A stretch of DNA of 64,000 bases, from positions 310,001 to 374,000 of the forward strand of contig KQ964254.1 in NCBI GenBank assembly GCA_001566295.1, given 5' to 3'. This document shows, piece by piece, positions 1 through 11,404 of this stretch (its first letter is position 1; every line of letters starts with the position of its first letter). A program made the position numbers and the translations under genes. Below the pieces are notes generated by a model. The model was not told where the DNA came from, searched no databases, and saw only the letters and a list, made by a program, of their open reading frames with translations. The DNA is from Microdochium bolleyi. Lineage: Eukaryota; Ascomycota; Sordariomycetes; Xylariales; Microdochiaceae.

Positions 1-1629
1 GCTCGAGGCAAAGGTGGCTGGGCACGGTGAGGGAAGTAGTCGTCCATCGCCGTGTCCGGTTTCCTAAGCGCTGTCGCGATACTTTCCTTCTTGCTGAATC
101 CGTGAAGATCATGTCAGTCCTCGAACCGCCCCATTGGCACATCACATTACATCTCCCCGATCGACAAAGACCTGAACATACCTGCCAGTCCAATCGAACC
201 TCTCCTCCTTCGGTACCCCAAGCCTGTCATCGATCAACTGCCACGCCAGAACCGCGCCCAGACAGTTGGACGTGGCCGCTGTGTTGGCCATCGTGACCAC
301 CCCGTACCCCAGGCCTGGGAAGAAGTACAGCTCCGTGCCGTACGCCTCCATCCCGCCGCCATGCGTGTAGAACCTGTGGCCTCTGTACGTCCCCGTCCAC
401 CAGCCCAGCGCGTACGTCAGCGGGCCGTCGTAGCCGTCGTTCCTCCCACCGGTTTCACTGCTGCTGCCACCGTCGAGGCTGATCTGCATGACCATCCGCG
501 GGGTCTTGATGGCGTTGTGGCAAGCTCTGCTCAGCGGCGGTGACTCTCGAAGCAGGCACTGGAGCCACAGGGCGTAGTCTGCCACGCTCGAGACGATGCC
601 GCCGGCGCCGCTGCCGCCGGAGAGGTCCATGGGCGGGATGTAGTGATAGCCATGCTTCTCGTTCTTCTCCTCACCCTCGGCACCAGAGGCACTGTAGTCC
701 CAATAATACCCTTCCGCCAACCCACCAGCCCTCTGAGCATCCTGCACACTCAAGAATGTCCTTTCCATACCCAGCGGCTTCCATATCCACTCCCTCATCA
801 CATCACCGACCCATCTATTCCCGGTTACAGCCTCAATGGCCCGGGACGCGGCGAGGAACATGAGGTTACAATACCGAAACTCAACACGCGGCTCCTGAAC
901 GAGCGGCAGGTGCCGCAAAGACCGGGTGAAGTCCCGTACTGTCCCCGCGTGCCTCCCGCCGCCTGCGTCTTCATCAGGATAGCACTGCGCGAGAGCCTTG
1001 TCATGCCTAGCCAGCCCTGTCCGGTGGCTCAGCGCGTCCTCGAATGTGACGTGCGCCGTCGCCCACTCGTCGCTGAGGACAAAGTCGTCCCGGATGACCC
1101 GGGCGATCGGGGTCCGCCAGCCCAGGGGGAAGCGAGCTTTATACTTGCCGCTCGCCGCTGCTGTGGTTTTTGTCGTGCTTCCTTCTCCCTCCTTTCGCCC
1201 CTCCTCCTCCCCCTCCTTCCCCCACGGGTGGATCATCTGACCCAACACTGCGGCCGTGAACGCCTTGGTCGTGCTGCCCGCGTAGTACAGCGTGTCGGCG
1301 GTGGCGGGGATGCCACCCTCATCCGCATCCTTCTCAGCATCTAGACCACCCCCAGCTTTCCCCTTTACGTCCCGTCCTCTACCAGGAAACACGGAACGGC
1401 TGGGGAGTGTCGCGTACCCGAACCCGTCGGCCCAGACGTCCCCGCCGTCGACAACAGCGATGGATATCCCCGGAACGTGCCACTCCTCGAGCCCTGCGCG
1501 GACCAGCTCGACAAAGTGTGCACTTGTCAGCGGATTCTTCTGGTGGTTATTGCCCATGGCACCGCGAGGAGGAGAGTCTTGGCGGTAGCGGTGATGAGGG
1601 TAGTCGCTGTGCTCGGCGCCGCCTCCCAT
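1..1629 (-). CDS. Serine hydrolase, beta-lactamase/transpeptidase-like fold (3' end off window)
   Basis: This is a penicillin-binding-protein/class C beta-lactamase-like serine hydrolase, a fungal family of mostly unknown substrate that includes some secondary-metabolism esterases. Counting from the 1629 start, the nucleophile motif S-T-T-K is at residues 119-122, the Y-x-N motif (YCN) at 253-255 and an HGG triad at 423-425, so all three active-site elements are present. An in-frame Met at 1557 (MGNNHQKNPLT) is an equally good start and may be the true one. A charged, Gly/Glu-rich insertion sits about 18 residues after the SxxK motif. The reading frame ends soon after a donor (GTATGT, 176-181). 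Joining 182 to an acceptor at 94-96 (intron 94-181, with a CTGAC branch site) gives a frame that stays open to base 1, so exons are 1-93 and 182-1629 and the stop lies outside the window. Family call is firm; substrate is unknown. Confidence 0.85.
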
Positions 1630-2894
1630 TGTGAGGAAAAGATAATTTCGAGTTGAGCTGAACCGAGCTCCTCGCAGTCCGTGAGATGTGTTCCCGTTAC
1701 CTGATACAGCAACCTAGTCGCTACTGAGTGAGGTGTTCTGTCGCGGGAGACGAATGGACTCTGTGTCTGTCCGTCAGTTCGAGCTGGATTATTCAACTTT
1801 CCTGAATTTGATAACAATCACCAGCGGGATTCACAAAAATCTCACAAGTGATTGTTCATCCGGAATAGCAGGAGGACAAGACACTGTGAGAAAGCCGCAG
1901 AGCAAGGTTCCAATGCAAATGTGAGACAAAGGTGATTGAACTCTGGACGCCGATTTCGAGCTGTGGATGCACCTTGTGTAAGCAGACGTCAGGAAAGTGA
2001 GGGGTCCTGATCTTCCTCAATGCCACGACATCGGTGCCGCTGATCATCAACCAAACCTGAAAATGAATTCGATATCTTCATCGAACAACGGGACCTATGT
2101 AATGCAATCTCTTGCACATAATCACTGGAGGATCGTATTCAAACTCGCACGTGTCCCTGCTTACCCTTCACATCACGCATGCCAGCCTCCCTCAAAGTTG
2201 GGGTGTTTCTGCGCATATACTGGATTCGTCGTATTCATGGATGTTCTATCTGTTTATTGTCCAATAGGTCCTTGGGAAGGGCTCAAGTAGCATCAAGGCC
2301 ATCTCCATCTCCGAGCAAGGACACATGCACATCGAAGGATAAAAGACAAACAAGTACAGCTGGATGAGTCTGAGTTTTCCACCATCCACATCCATATCAG
2401 AGTGCTGCTTTGCCTCTGGTAACACTTGGGCAGTCGCCATTACTGCCCATCAAACGCCATCTCATGATCATCATATAGCTCGCTCGCTGTTGTCCTTCTA
2501 GACTTCATTCTAGACGCCACAACTTCATCGTCGTGAGACAGGTCCCGTTGTAGTCAAAAGCGATCGTGTACGAACTGCCTCGGGACACAGCCAGATGGCA
2601 AACAGAATGATACTGCGAAGTCAATAAACAAGATCTGTCTAAGTCGTAGACAAGATGAGACTGCTGCTGGCGTAAAGCACCAAGAAGTCGTGACCCGGCC
2701 TGCATGTGCAAATTCTGGTGTCGCTGTCGAGGTCGACGGCGTCGTTATTTGTCATAACTGCAGCGTTTACCCTGCGAGCGATCTCCTCCTTCTAATCGTT
2801 GCTTTCCCTTGGGACGGGGGCAGATCCGTGTCCGTGGGACCGTAACGATATATGAACCGTGTCCAGAAGGAGCTGGCGTGGTGCAGAAGTTGTT
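1630..2894. other. Intergenic, no gene seen
   Basis: About 1.26 kb between the start of the serine hydrolase and the stop of the DUF7918 gene, both on the minus strand. It should hold the hydrolase promoter and the DUF7918 3' UTR. The small open frames here have no recognisable composition or motif and I call none. Confidence 0.6.
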
Positions 2895-4752
2895 CTATAA
2901 CTCTTCCTCCTCCTCCTTGACTTTGTTTGCGATTGCGGCTTCCTTCTTCTGTTGGTCGGCAGTTGCGCGACCTAGCACATCTCCGATTGCTGAAGGGAAT
3001 CCAGCAGACCGATCCAGAGTCGAAGCGTCTACACTTGCTCGGTGCTTCTTTAGTGGACTGCCCACAGTGGCAGAGTCGCCGTTAAAAGCCTGAGATAAAA
3101 GACTCGAGACCGTATCAGAGACAGGCTTTTCGCTTGAGAGGAGCTCGGGGGGAGTGTTGCCGCCCGTGGCAGGGTCGACACTTGGTGACTTTTTGGCGCT
3201 ATCTGGTTCAACAGAGTGCTGACGTTTGAGCTGCATAAAAACCTGGTTAGTCACGGTGCTCAAGATACATGTTGGGAGCGATACTTACCCGGATTCTGTC
3301 AATGCCGGCTTGCAATTCTCCTGCAGCAAGGGCATCCTCTGGAGCCAGATGTGTCTTGACAACCTTATCGTCATTGTCCTCCATCTTGGTGGCCAGAGGA
3401 TCTGCGTCACTGGCGTCGTCGTCGCTGTCTTCGTTCATGCCACCATTGCTCTTCGTGCGAGATTTTCTGCGTCGACGCGCCTCGGCTTCCTGGTCTCTGA
3501 ACGCTGAGAATCCGACGGTGCCTTCCTTCTTCAGGGGACCGAGATTAGAGAAGTCAAGCTGGGTCGACCGCCGCTTGCTTGCGGGAGTCTTCTGCTCGGT
3601 CTTAGAGCCAGGCAATATGCCCATCTTGGCCAGTTGCCCTGTGGTGGAGCAAGAACGAGTCAGCCTCAAGTCATTAAAGCAAATAGTTTGCAAGCATGTG
3701 GGAAGCGCGGGAATGTGCTTACGAGAACCGCGGTAGAAGAAGGTAAAGACAGCATACGGCTTATCAGGGCCATCAATACCGGTGACCGTCTGTGTACTGA
3801 TAGTCTTGGGGTCGAGGGTCTTGGGCTTAGCAAAGCTCGTGGTGTGCTCAACATCGGCGTCGATGCCGTTGCTGCCTCCCTTGCCGTCGTTGTCATCATC
3901 GTCGTCATGGGCACCAAACTGCGGCGAGTACTCGCCCTTCTTGATTTCGCCAGAGGCAATGACACGGAACATGGCGACCTTGATTTGGCCAGTAGCCTCG
4001 GGCGGCTCGTCGTCGTCGTCCGAGAGTGAGTCTGTGTCGGAATCGTCCGGTGTCTCGAGCGGGGAGTTCTCGTCGGCGCCGTACGTGAGTGTGTCTCTGG
4101 CCCGGCCGGACTTGTCCGTGATCAGACCGCCGGCGGTCGACTTTTGCCGGCGGTGCCGCCGCTCGAACTTCTGTCTGCGCTTCTCGACTTTCTCGGCGGC
4201 GTCATGGCCCTTGAGGTCTAGCCCATTGAGCCACCGCTCCAAGCCGACCTCGCGGAAGAGGAACTCGCGTTCAGCCAGGCCACCACCTTCGCTGTCGGGG
4301 ACCTGGACCCAACGACTATTGACCCAGGTCTCCTCGCCTGGACGGAGCAGGGTAGCAACCTCCTCCTTGGCGCGGCCGTCGAAGTAGATGTAGGCAGCGA
4401 TGGTCTCGTTCTCCGAGTTGGTAAGGGGAACGTAGGGGGTGACGGTGCCGACGTGTCTCGAAGGGTCCGAGTTTGTGGAGGGCAAGGGCCCGGCGTAGGT
4501 CGGCTTCGGGTGGGGAACGGCATCGGTCGGCTTTGGGGTGGTGTAAGGGATGGGGTGGCCGGGAGTGAGGAGCGTTATGGAGATGGCAAACTTGGCGGGC
4601 TCGTGCTGTGATGTCTCTGGGTTGAGCTGTGGCTGGGGCACCGAGATGTAGTTGCTGATGCGCGAGAACTTGGACTGCTTCTGCATGCCATACTCGGGCA
4701 GCGGGGCAGAGTTCGCGTGGATGCTCACCGCGATGCCCTTGAAGCAGGGCAT
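2895..4752 (-). CDS. DUF7918 domain protein (hypothetical, probably nuclear/regulatory)
   Basis: A 571-residue protein with three exons: 3723-4752, 3289-3638 and 2895-3230. The introns are 3639-3722 (GTAAGC, CTGAC branch, CACAG) and 3231-3288 (GTAAGT, CTAAC branch, GCAG); all joins keep frame. The N-terminus (MPCFKGIAVSIHAN) and the following compact domain with phrases such as IAAYIYFDGRAKEEV and REFLFREVGLERWLNG match my recollection of the fungal DUF7918 family, which has no assigned biochemistry. After about residue 220 the chain becomes basic (KVEKRRQKFERRHRRQK), then acidic and low in complexity, and ends in a Glu run. The frame stays open upstream as far as 5235, so a longer N-terminus cannot be excluded, but that stretch is Pro/Ser-rich without domain character and is more likely 5' UTR. 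Confidence 0.75.
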
Positions 4753-5768
4753 CGTGGGCGGCTGGGTGTGCGGGAGCGGCGCAGCGGGCGTCTGGTGGAT
4801 GGGAAGGACAAAAGAGGCGATCAGCAGCGGGCGCAGCTGGCACGGATCGAGTCTGAAGCACCAAGCAGGGAGCCTTGTGCAGAAGGGAGGAAAAAAAGAG
4901 AAGGGTTGCTTGGGGGGTTTTGTTGGTGTCGTGAAGGAGTAGCGGTAGGAGAGAAGACGGGGCAGGTCTGCTGGCAGAGGAGGCGTGCAATCGGTAAGGC
5001 AGTGCGGGACAACAGCGGTGGAAGCTCCTTTTGGGCCGATGTGGGCTGCGCTGCGTTGTTGCGGCGCGCTTGGAGGAGCTGCTTGCTTTGGCGGTCGGCG
5101 GGTCGGGGGAAGGGGGCCTGACTGACACGGCCAGGGTCGTGTGCAAGGCATCTCTGCAACCTGCAAGAATATTGCGATCTCTGACTCGGCCGCGGGGGCC
5201 AGATGCTGCGCGGCGCTGCTGGCGGAGCTGAGCATGTCATGTCCCCGCGAGGACTCGAGGATCTCCAGATTGCAGATTGGTTCGTGCTCTCGAGATGCTG
5301 CCCACAGGAAGGGGTGTTCAGGACCCCTGATGCGGATCCCACGACCAGCTCAGGGCGCTCAAGGCATTGGGCAGCGGATGGGCGACGAGAGAGACAAAGA
5401 CTTGTAGGCTGTGTCCACTACTTCGGACTTTGTTCCCCTTGGCTACCTGGGTCGTGGTGTTTCCTGATGGGTCACCGTCTTGCAACTTTTGGGTGACCAG
5501 CATCTGCAATGCCGCCAACGGTTCAGGGCGGCTGCATGGCCGATGCAGGAGAGGGGTCGACGTCGAGGAACGTGCGGCGTCAAAATGTCACCGCCAGCAG
5601 GGTCCACGCCCACATTCCAGCCACCGACACTGAACATAAACCTGCAGAAGAGGCTAGCCGACGGGACAAGTAATTGTTCGCCAATTGGCAGGCTCCAAGC
5701 AAACTCAGCATGAGGCATGGCTACTCTACGACGTCGTGGCTTCCCTTGGGAGGCACGCAACTGACAAT
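4753..5768. other. Intergenic; DUF7918 promoter and 5' UTR
   Basis: About 1 kb between the DUF7918 start and the seipin stop. The first 480 bases upstream of the start are pyrimidine-rich on the coding strand, as fungal leaders often are. I see no separate gene. Confidence 0.6.
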
Positions 5769-7077
5769 TTAGGACGATAGCCTGTCCTTCTGAGATGATC
5801 TCCTGCGCAACGAGGTCGTGTCTTTGCGGTCGTGTAGTGCGCTACCCGTGCTCCCAGGGCCAAGGTCTTCCAGGTCCTCTTCCTCGTCATCCGCATCACC
5901 TGGCCTGTCCTCCTCTATTTCCTCCCGCTTCACCTGCACGTCATCACTACTGGCGTCCAATTCTTGCTTGAGCAGGGTATCAGTTGCTCCGAGCTGAGAG
6001 TAGTCTGTGCCGCCCGCATTGTCGAATTGAGCCTGTTGTGAGCGCCTGCCATTGAGTTCTGCGCCTTTGCCGCCGTACTCAACCCGGTCCTCGGGCTGCG
6101 GGCCTGTGAAGACATGTGCCAGCACCAGCCAAGCAAAGACCAACGACACCACTTCGACGAGCCAGAAGATCGCCGTGCACACGACAAAGGAGATGATGCG
6201 GTGGTTGTACATGAGCCACCGCAGCCCGCTGAGCCTGGCCACCAGCGTAACAGTCGCCGAGTATACTTGGAGGGTTTGGCCAGCCTGGATGTCGAGGAGA
6301 ATTGACAGCGGCAGAACGTCTTTGAAGTCCACCAGCTCGCCCATCGGCACAGCCAGAATCGCCTTCTCCGCGGTGGGGAACATGATGTGGTAGAGCAAAA
6401 ATAGGAGGCGTGAAGCCTTGGCAACCATCGGATCCTGGTATGGTATCAAGGCTGGGCGACGGGATGCAAAGACAACGTTGACGTCAGTGACGTGCTCGTA
6501 GGGATCCGATGGCAGCTTGAAGCCCATGGCGGGGTTGTCGGGTAGCGACTTGAGCGTAAACAAGGCGACCATGAAGTTGCCGCGCTCGACGTTGACGGGT
6601 GACCGAGGAACCGTCAGCTCGACGGTCACATCGTAGGCCTGTTCCAGCATCAAGCTAGAACTCAGGTCCGCGACGCCGAAAGGAGTGAGTCCGGCACTAC
6701 AGAGTATGTCAGCACCTAGCTGGCGCGCCGTAGGCTGAGAGATAGAGAGTAGTATCCATACTTGTACTGAAGGTGAATGGGAATCGAGACCAGCTTCTGT
6801 GGCACATAGTTGAAGTAGAAGATGAGGTACGCGAGTGCAGCAATACACAAGAGGGTGAACGATGTCACGAGGAACAGGATAGTTCCTAGGTACGTTCTTT
6901 TTGCTGGAGGCGACGTCGCAAGCCGTACAGGCCGCATAAGGTACTCCTGGACGGGGAGTTAGTATTGGTGATCATCATCTGGGCAACTCATGCGAGCCAT
7001 TGGACAGCAGAGCAAGGCTGCTCGCTTCGCGTCCCGTGTCGTCGGTCGACTGGTGACTTTTTGGGGGTACCTACCAT
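5769..7077 (-). CDS. Seipin (lipid droplet assembly protein)
   Basis: Seipin is an ER membrane protein that organises lipid droplet formation. The sequence shows a first membrane segment (LGTILFLVTSFTLLCIAALA), a luminal domain containing NYVPQ and an AGLTPFGVADL element followed by a beta-rich stretch, a second membrane segment near residue 250 (IISFVVCTAIFWLVEVVSL), and an acidic cytoplasmic tail. Exons 6762-6946 and 5769-6696 are joined across intron 6697-6761 (donor GTATGG, CTGAC branch, GTAG) and keep frame. The exon at 6946 opens in frame with E-Y-L before an internal Met (6937) and is preceded by a textbook ACTAAC...CCAG acceptor, so a first exon lies upstream. The best candidate is ATG at 7075-7077 followed directly by GTAGGT (intron 6947-7074), giving M-EYLMRPVRLATS and 371 residues. 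That first exon is inference; the rest is firm. Confidence 0.88.
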
Positions 7078-7947
7078 CCCGTAAGAGAGTCTTCCCGGCC
7101 GCAAGTCGGGCGGCGAAACGAACAGGCTGGCACCACGAATGGGCAAGGCGCAAGCAACCAAGGCGGCGCGAAATGAAGTTATGGCGTCCTCGTGGAGCTA
7201 TGCATACGTATAAAGAAGGAGACAAGTACGAGGAAGCCTCGTGTGACCGGTGGTTGGGGTTGGGAAGGAAGATCCAAGCGACAATTAAAATGGACCACGT
7301 TCGGTGTCTCACTCGCCCTGTTCACATGTCAAAAGACTCCGCAGCCACGCTCACCTTGGCTGTCGGACTCGGCTCGGGCTGAACTTGAAAGTACCGGAGA
7401 CGGCAAGAAGACCTTGTTCCTAGGAGGGTCAATTTGTCTTGTTGGTGACAATAACATGGTTCGCAGGCTGAACGCGACCAGGCGCGCAGATGTATGAGAG
7501 CTTCGAGCTGGTGCCCCTCCGTGAGCTCCCCACATTTTCACTCTAGCCATTGAAAGACGTCATTGCCCTCTCACAACAAGTTGACACGGGGCACGCACTC
7601 AAGACACAATGGAGTAGCATTGCATCAAAGGAGGGAAATGGGACAGGTTGTGGATTAGCAGAATGTGGTCAATGAAAGTCGAACAACTCGAGGCCAGGGT
7701 CTGAACTTCTCGCATGCAACCATAGATGAAGCGCAACAATACGATAAACAGCAAGACAATATATACAGTACATCTCTTTGATATCCAGCAGTAAGTGTCT
7801 GGATCTGCACATACAACCACCATGTGGAAAAACCAACCCAAATGCGCTTGCTTGTTTATCACTCCAACCAGACTCTCATTAATCAGAACCACATTCCTCA
7901 TCTCTCCACTATCGGTGGAAATGGCGTTCCTCCCACAATGCCCCCGT
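7078..7947. other. Intergenic, no gene seen
   Basis: About 870 bases between seipin and the 3' end of the F-BAR gene. It should contain the seipin promoter and the F-BAR 3' UTR. Another first exon for seipin could hide here if the proposed ATG at 7075-7077 is wrong. Confidence 0.55.
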
Positions 7948-10900
7948 CTAGCAAGGCTGAAGGTAGTTGCTAGGAACAAGGCCATTGCGGCCTTGCCCAG
8001 CTCCGGAGTGGATCTCAGCCTCCCACCAACCATCATCCTGGTGTCGCAAGACTGCCAAGGTGTCGCCTTTGGCGAACCCAAGCTCTTCGGGGATCGCCGC
8101 TTGATATAGATACAAGGCACGCGCTGTATATCTCTGTTAGCAAAAAGGTCCCCTAGTTTGCGCTCGGCCGTGACGACTTACCGTAATGGAGAATCGGACG
8201 GCCTTCTGGGGTATACTGTCGACTCGGGTCCGCCACACTCTTGCTCCTCTGTCTCGAGCCTTCCTGAGCCGTATCACGGCCATCGTAGAGTCCCATAGCC
8301 CCTCTGTTGCTTGAGCTTGTACCCGGTCGGCCATTCCCACGACCGCGAACTGAACCACCATAGTCGCTGCCCGCCGAAGAACCATAGGCATCTGGCCCAA
8401 CTGGGGCAAGTTGGATAGCCATGTCAGAGCCGCCCATGCGACTAGCACGGCTGGCTGGACGGCTGTTCCAGCTACCGCGGAAAGATGCTGCAGGCGACGC
8501 CGACCTGACGTCGGGAGTCGAATTCTGTCGGTAGTAGCCTTGGTCCGATGCTCGCGGCTGCGCCTGCGGTCTTTGCGACATTGACGAAGGAGCACGCTGG
8601 TGTCCACTCGCGTAAGGGTTGGGGGAAGCAGACCGAGCTGCTTGACGTGTGTCTTGGTGAATACTGGGTCGGGGAGACGCACTTCGGGGAGGCGCGGGAG
8701 ACACTGCACGAGGAACATCGGCATGCTTCGTAGGGCTGCGGGTCGGCGACGCCGTGTATACAGTCGATTGAGGGCGGCTGAACATGGTCTGCGTCTGCTC
8801 GGTGTACTTGCGAGAAGCCTCCTTCATGGCCTTGGAAGTCACAGCCGGTGGCGGGACACCAAGTCTTTGTACGGGGGGATCGTATGATGGCGGCGAAGTC
8901 ACCTTGAGCGCGGCTGGTGGCGCTTCGTTTCTGGGGGTGGGTACAGAACGAGAGAATGGCCGTGTTCGCTGTGCGTCAGGAGCAGGTGTTGCGATGCCAT
9001 GATAGTGATCCGCAGAGATACGACCTGCAGACTGCTTGCCTGATGTCACACCCTTGAGCTCGGCGAGGGCAAGGGCGATGGGGTCCTGGTCCTCTGCAGT
9101 GGCAGTGTCTTGTTCGGCTGGCTTGTTACGTCTGTCTGAGTTGGCAACCGGGAACACGTTTTGGCCGATATTCAAGGCAAGGCTGGCATTGGCGTCGATA
9201 GGGTCGGGGCTGGGACTGGGAGCTCGTTGGACCGGCGCTGCACGCTGAGTTGCCGTCGGTGGGCGGCGTGACTCGATAGGGCTTCTTGTAGAGGCAGGCT
9301 CGATTTGCGCTCTCATGGTCATAGGCTCAACATGACTTCTGAAAGTCATGGGCTCGACAGGGCTTCTCGTAGTGATAGGCTCAACCTGGCTTCTCGTAGT
9401 CGCAGGCTCAGCCTGACTCTTTATAGGCGCAGGTTCAGCCTGACTCCTCATAGTCGCAGGCTCAACCTGGCTTCTCATATTCGCTGGTTCAACCGGGTTT
9501 CCCACAGTCGGAGGCTCAATCGGGCTCTTCAGAGTCGTTGGACCCCAAGTGTTCCTGTTGGGGTCACTGGCTGACTGCAAATCCTTGACACTCTTTCTGC
9601 GGAAAGGACTGTGGTTCTGGAAGAATCCACTCTTCTTCTTGAGCATGCGCCTCTCAGGTTCAGCTGCCGGGGAAGGCTCTGGCTGCTTGACGGGAGACAC
9701 CTTGCCGCTAGGTGGTTCGACGCTGGACATGGAGGTAGGGTTGGAGTATTCGCTGTTGTCGTCGTCGTGACTTGAAGGTCTGGCAGACAAATTGGAGCTC
9801 GTGGCGGAGTTCAATCCATCAGTCCGGCAGAGCATCGTCATGCCGTCCATTGGATAAGGATCATGCGGGACTGCTGCAAACTGGGAATTGTTATATGATT
9901 GCTGTTGCTGGCTCTCGTTGTAAGACTGATGAGGCCTGGTATCGTCATATGACTGCCGAGGCCTAGCATTGGCATCTTCATAGGATTGCCGAGGCCTGGC
10001 GTTGGCATCTTCGTAGGACAGCCGAGGCCGGGCATCGTTGTATGATGGCTGAGGCCGGACATCGGGACGTGAATTATAGTTGTGCGACGGTCCATCGATG
10101 TACTGGGTTGGCTGGGCGGCGCGTCTTGCCGGCTGGTGGTCATATGTGATCTGGCGAGGCTCGGGTGGGGCACCATAGGGCTGCACACTGTGTCCTCCCG
10201 GTCGAACATCGCGAAGCGGCATGACCTGGGCGCTCTGCACCTTTTGGGGTGATGCCACGGGCTCGCGGCTCGTTGTGGGAGTGATCTCCGGGAGACCCAT
10301 CTCGCGAGCCAAGGCGACGTTGTTGGGGTCGTGGTGAGACTCAAAGGTGGAAGGCTGTGGCGAGGACGATCGGAAAGCCGGGTTGATGCTTCGAGGGAAC
10401 TGGGCGACCGAGTAGGCATCATCGTCAGATGCATCGGACACATGGCCGTCTACATCGCCGCGGCAGAAGTTGATATACTTCGGTGCATCAGGGATATCCT
10501 GACTGGTACCCTTCTCAGTGATGAAATTGATGATGTCCTTCTCGACATCCATGTTCTCGAGTGATATTCTGATCTTCTCGCACGAGGCATCGTCACTAAC
10601 ACAGACAGTGGAGGACACGTTCGCAAAGGTCCAAAGGCTGCTCTTGGTGAAGTCGAGGCGCTCCTCCTCGAGGTCTTGGAACTTGTCGGCAGCAGCCTTC
10701 CACTCGCGGTTCCACCGTATTGTTGTGTCCTCGAGAGCCTTGACGGCATTCTCATACTCGGTGTTGGTCGTTGCAACGCTGATCTGGGTCTTTTCGAGCT
10801 TGGCCTTGTTTTTCCGCTCTTCTTGACCCATAACCATGTGTCCTTGCGCAAGATAGCCTTTAATCTTCAGGCAATCTTGCTCATACCGATCACGCGTCTA

Positions 10901-11404
10901 CATGGCAGAACGTTAGCTGACTGCATGCTTCCCAGTCCGAACAGCTGCAAGGCTGGTCTCATGGCGGCTCACCTTGTTGACAACCGCGGTCTGCTGGACC
11001 TTGATCTTGAGTAGCTTCTCCACCGTATTCTGCACAATCTTACGGCGCTCTTTCATTCCGGCGGCAAAGGCACCCAAGGGCTCTTCCAGTTCGGTCTTCA
11101 TCTGCGCAGCAATGCTTGCATGCTGCTTGCCCATGCTCTCGACTTCGCCTCGGACCGTGTCGAGAGAGTGCTTCAGTGTGCCCATCTCCTGCGAGCCCAA
11201 GGACTTGCGGCAGAGTGCCAAGAGCCTCCTAGCATAGTCCTCCTCGATGGCCGCGCGGGCGCCGTAAAATGACCTGAGCTCGTCGTTGGTCTGCTTGGCC
11301 GCGGCCATGCGCTCCAGCATGGGGACGACGCCGGCGTCATCTTTTCCCCAGAAGTTGTTGGCAAACGACAGCGCCACCGAGGGCGCCTCGCTTGCTGCGG
11401 GCAT
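7948..11404 (-). CDS. F-BAR and SH3 domain cytokinesis protein (Cdc15/Imp2/Hof1 type)
   Basis: A 1107-residue membrane-curvature scaffold of the contractile ring and septum family. Exons are 10973-11404, 8182-10897 and 7948-8123; introns 10898-10972 (GTGAGC...GTAG) and 8124-8181 (GTAAGT...ACAG). The F-BAR domain fills residues about 10-265 (SFANNFWGKDDAGV, YARRLLALCRKSLG, then coiled coil). A long Pro/Ser/Arg-rich disordered middle follows, with two tandem-repeat blocks annotated separately. The last exon supplies a complete SH3 domain (ALYLYQA, DDGWWEAEI, NGLVPSNYLQ) ending three residues before the stop. Stopping at the end of exon 2 would lose the SH3, so the second intron is important. 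The domain order F-BAR, linker, SH3 at about 1,100 residues fits the Cdc15/Imp2/Hof1 group; which paralogue it is cannot be decided here. Confidence 0.92.
9268..9540 (-). repeat. 27-bp coding minisatellite in the F-BAR gene
   Basis: About ten imperfect 27-bp units in tandem within exon 2, each encoding a nonapeptide of the form R-S-(Q/P)-(V/A/I)-E-P-x-T-x (residues about 597-687). Units remain in frame and differ at several positions. The block lies in the disordered linker between the F-BAR and SH3 domains. Confidence 0.9.
9955..10020 (-). repeat. Two 33-bp coding repeats in the F-BAR gene
   Basis: Two adjacent 33-bp units (9955-9987 and 9988-10020) encode SYEDANARPRQ twice; shorter degenerate copies (SYNDARPRL, SYDDTRPHQ, SYNESQ) flank them. 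This is a second, independent tandem array in the same disordered linker. Confidence 0.85.
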
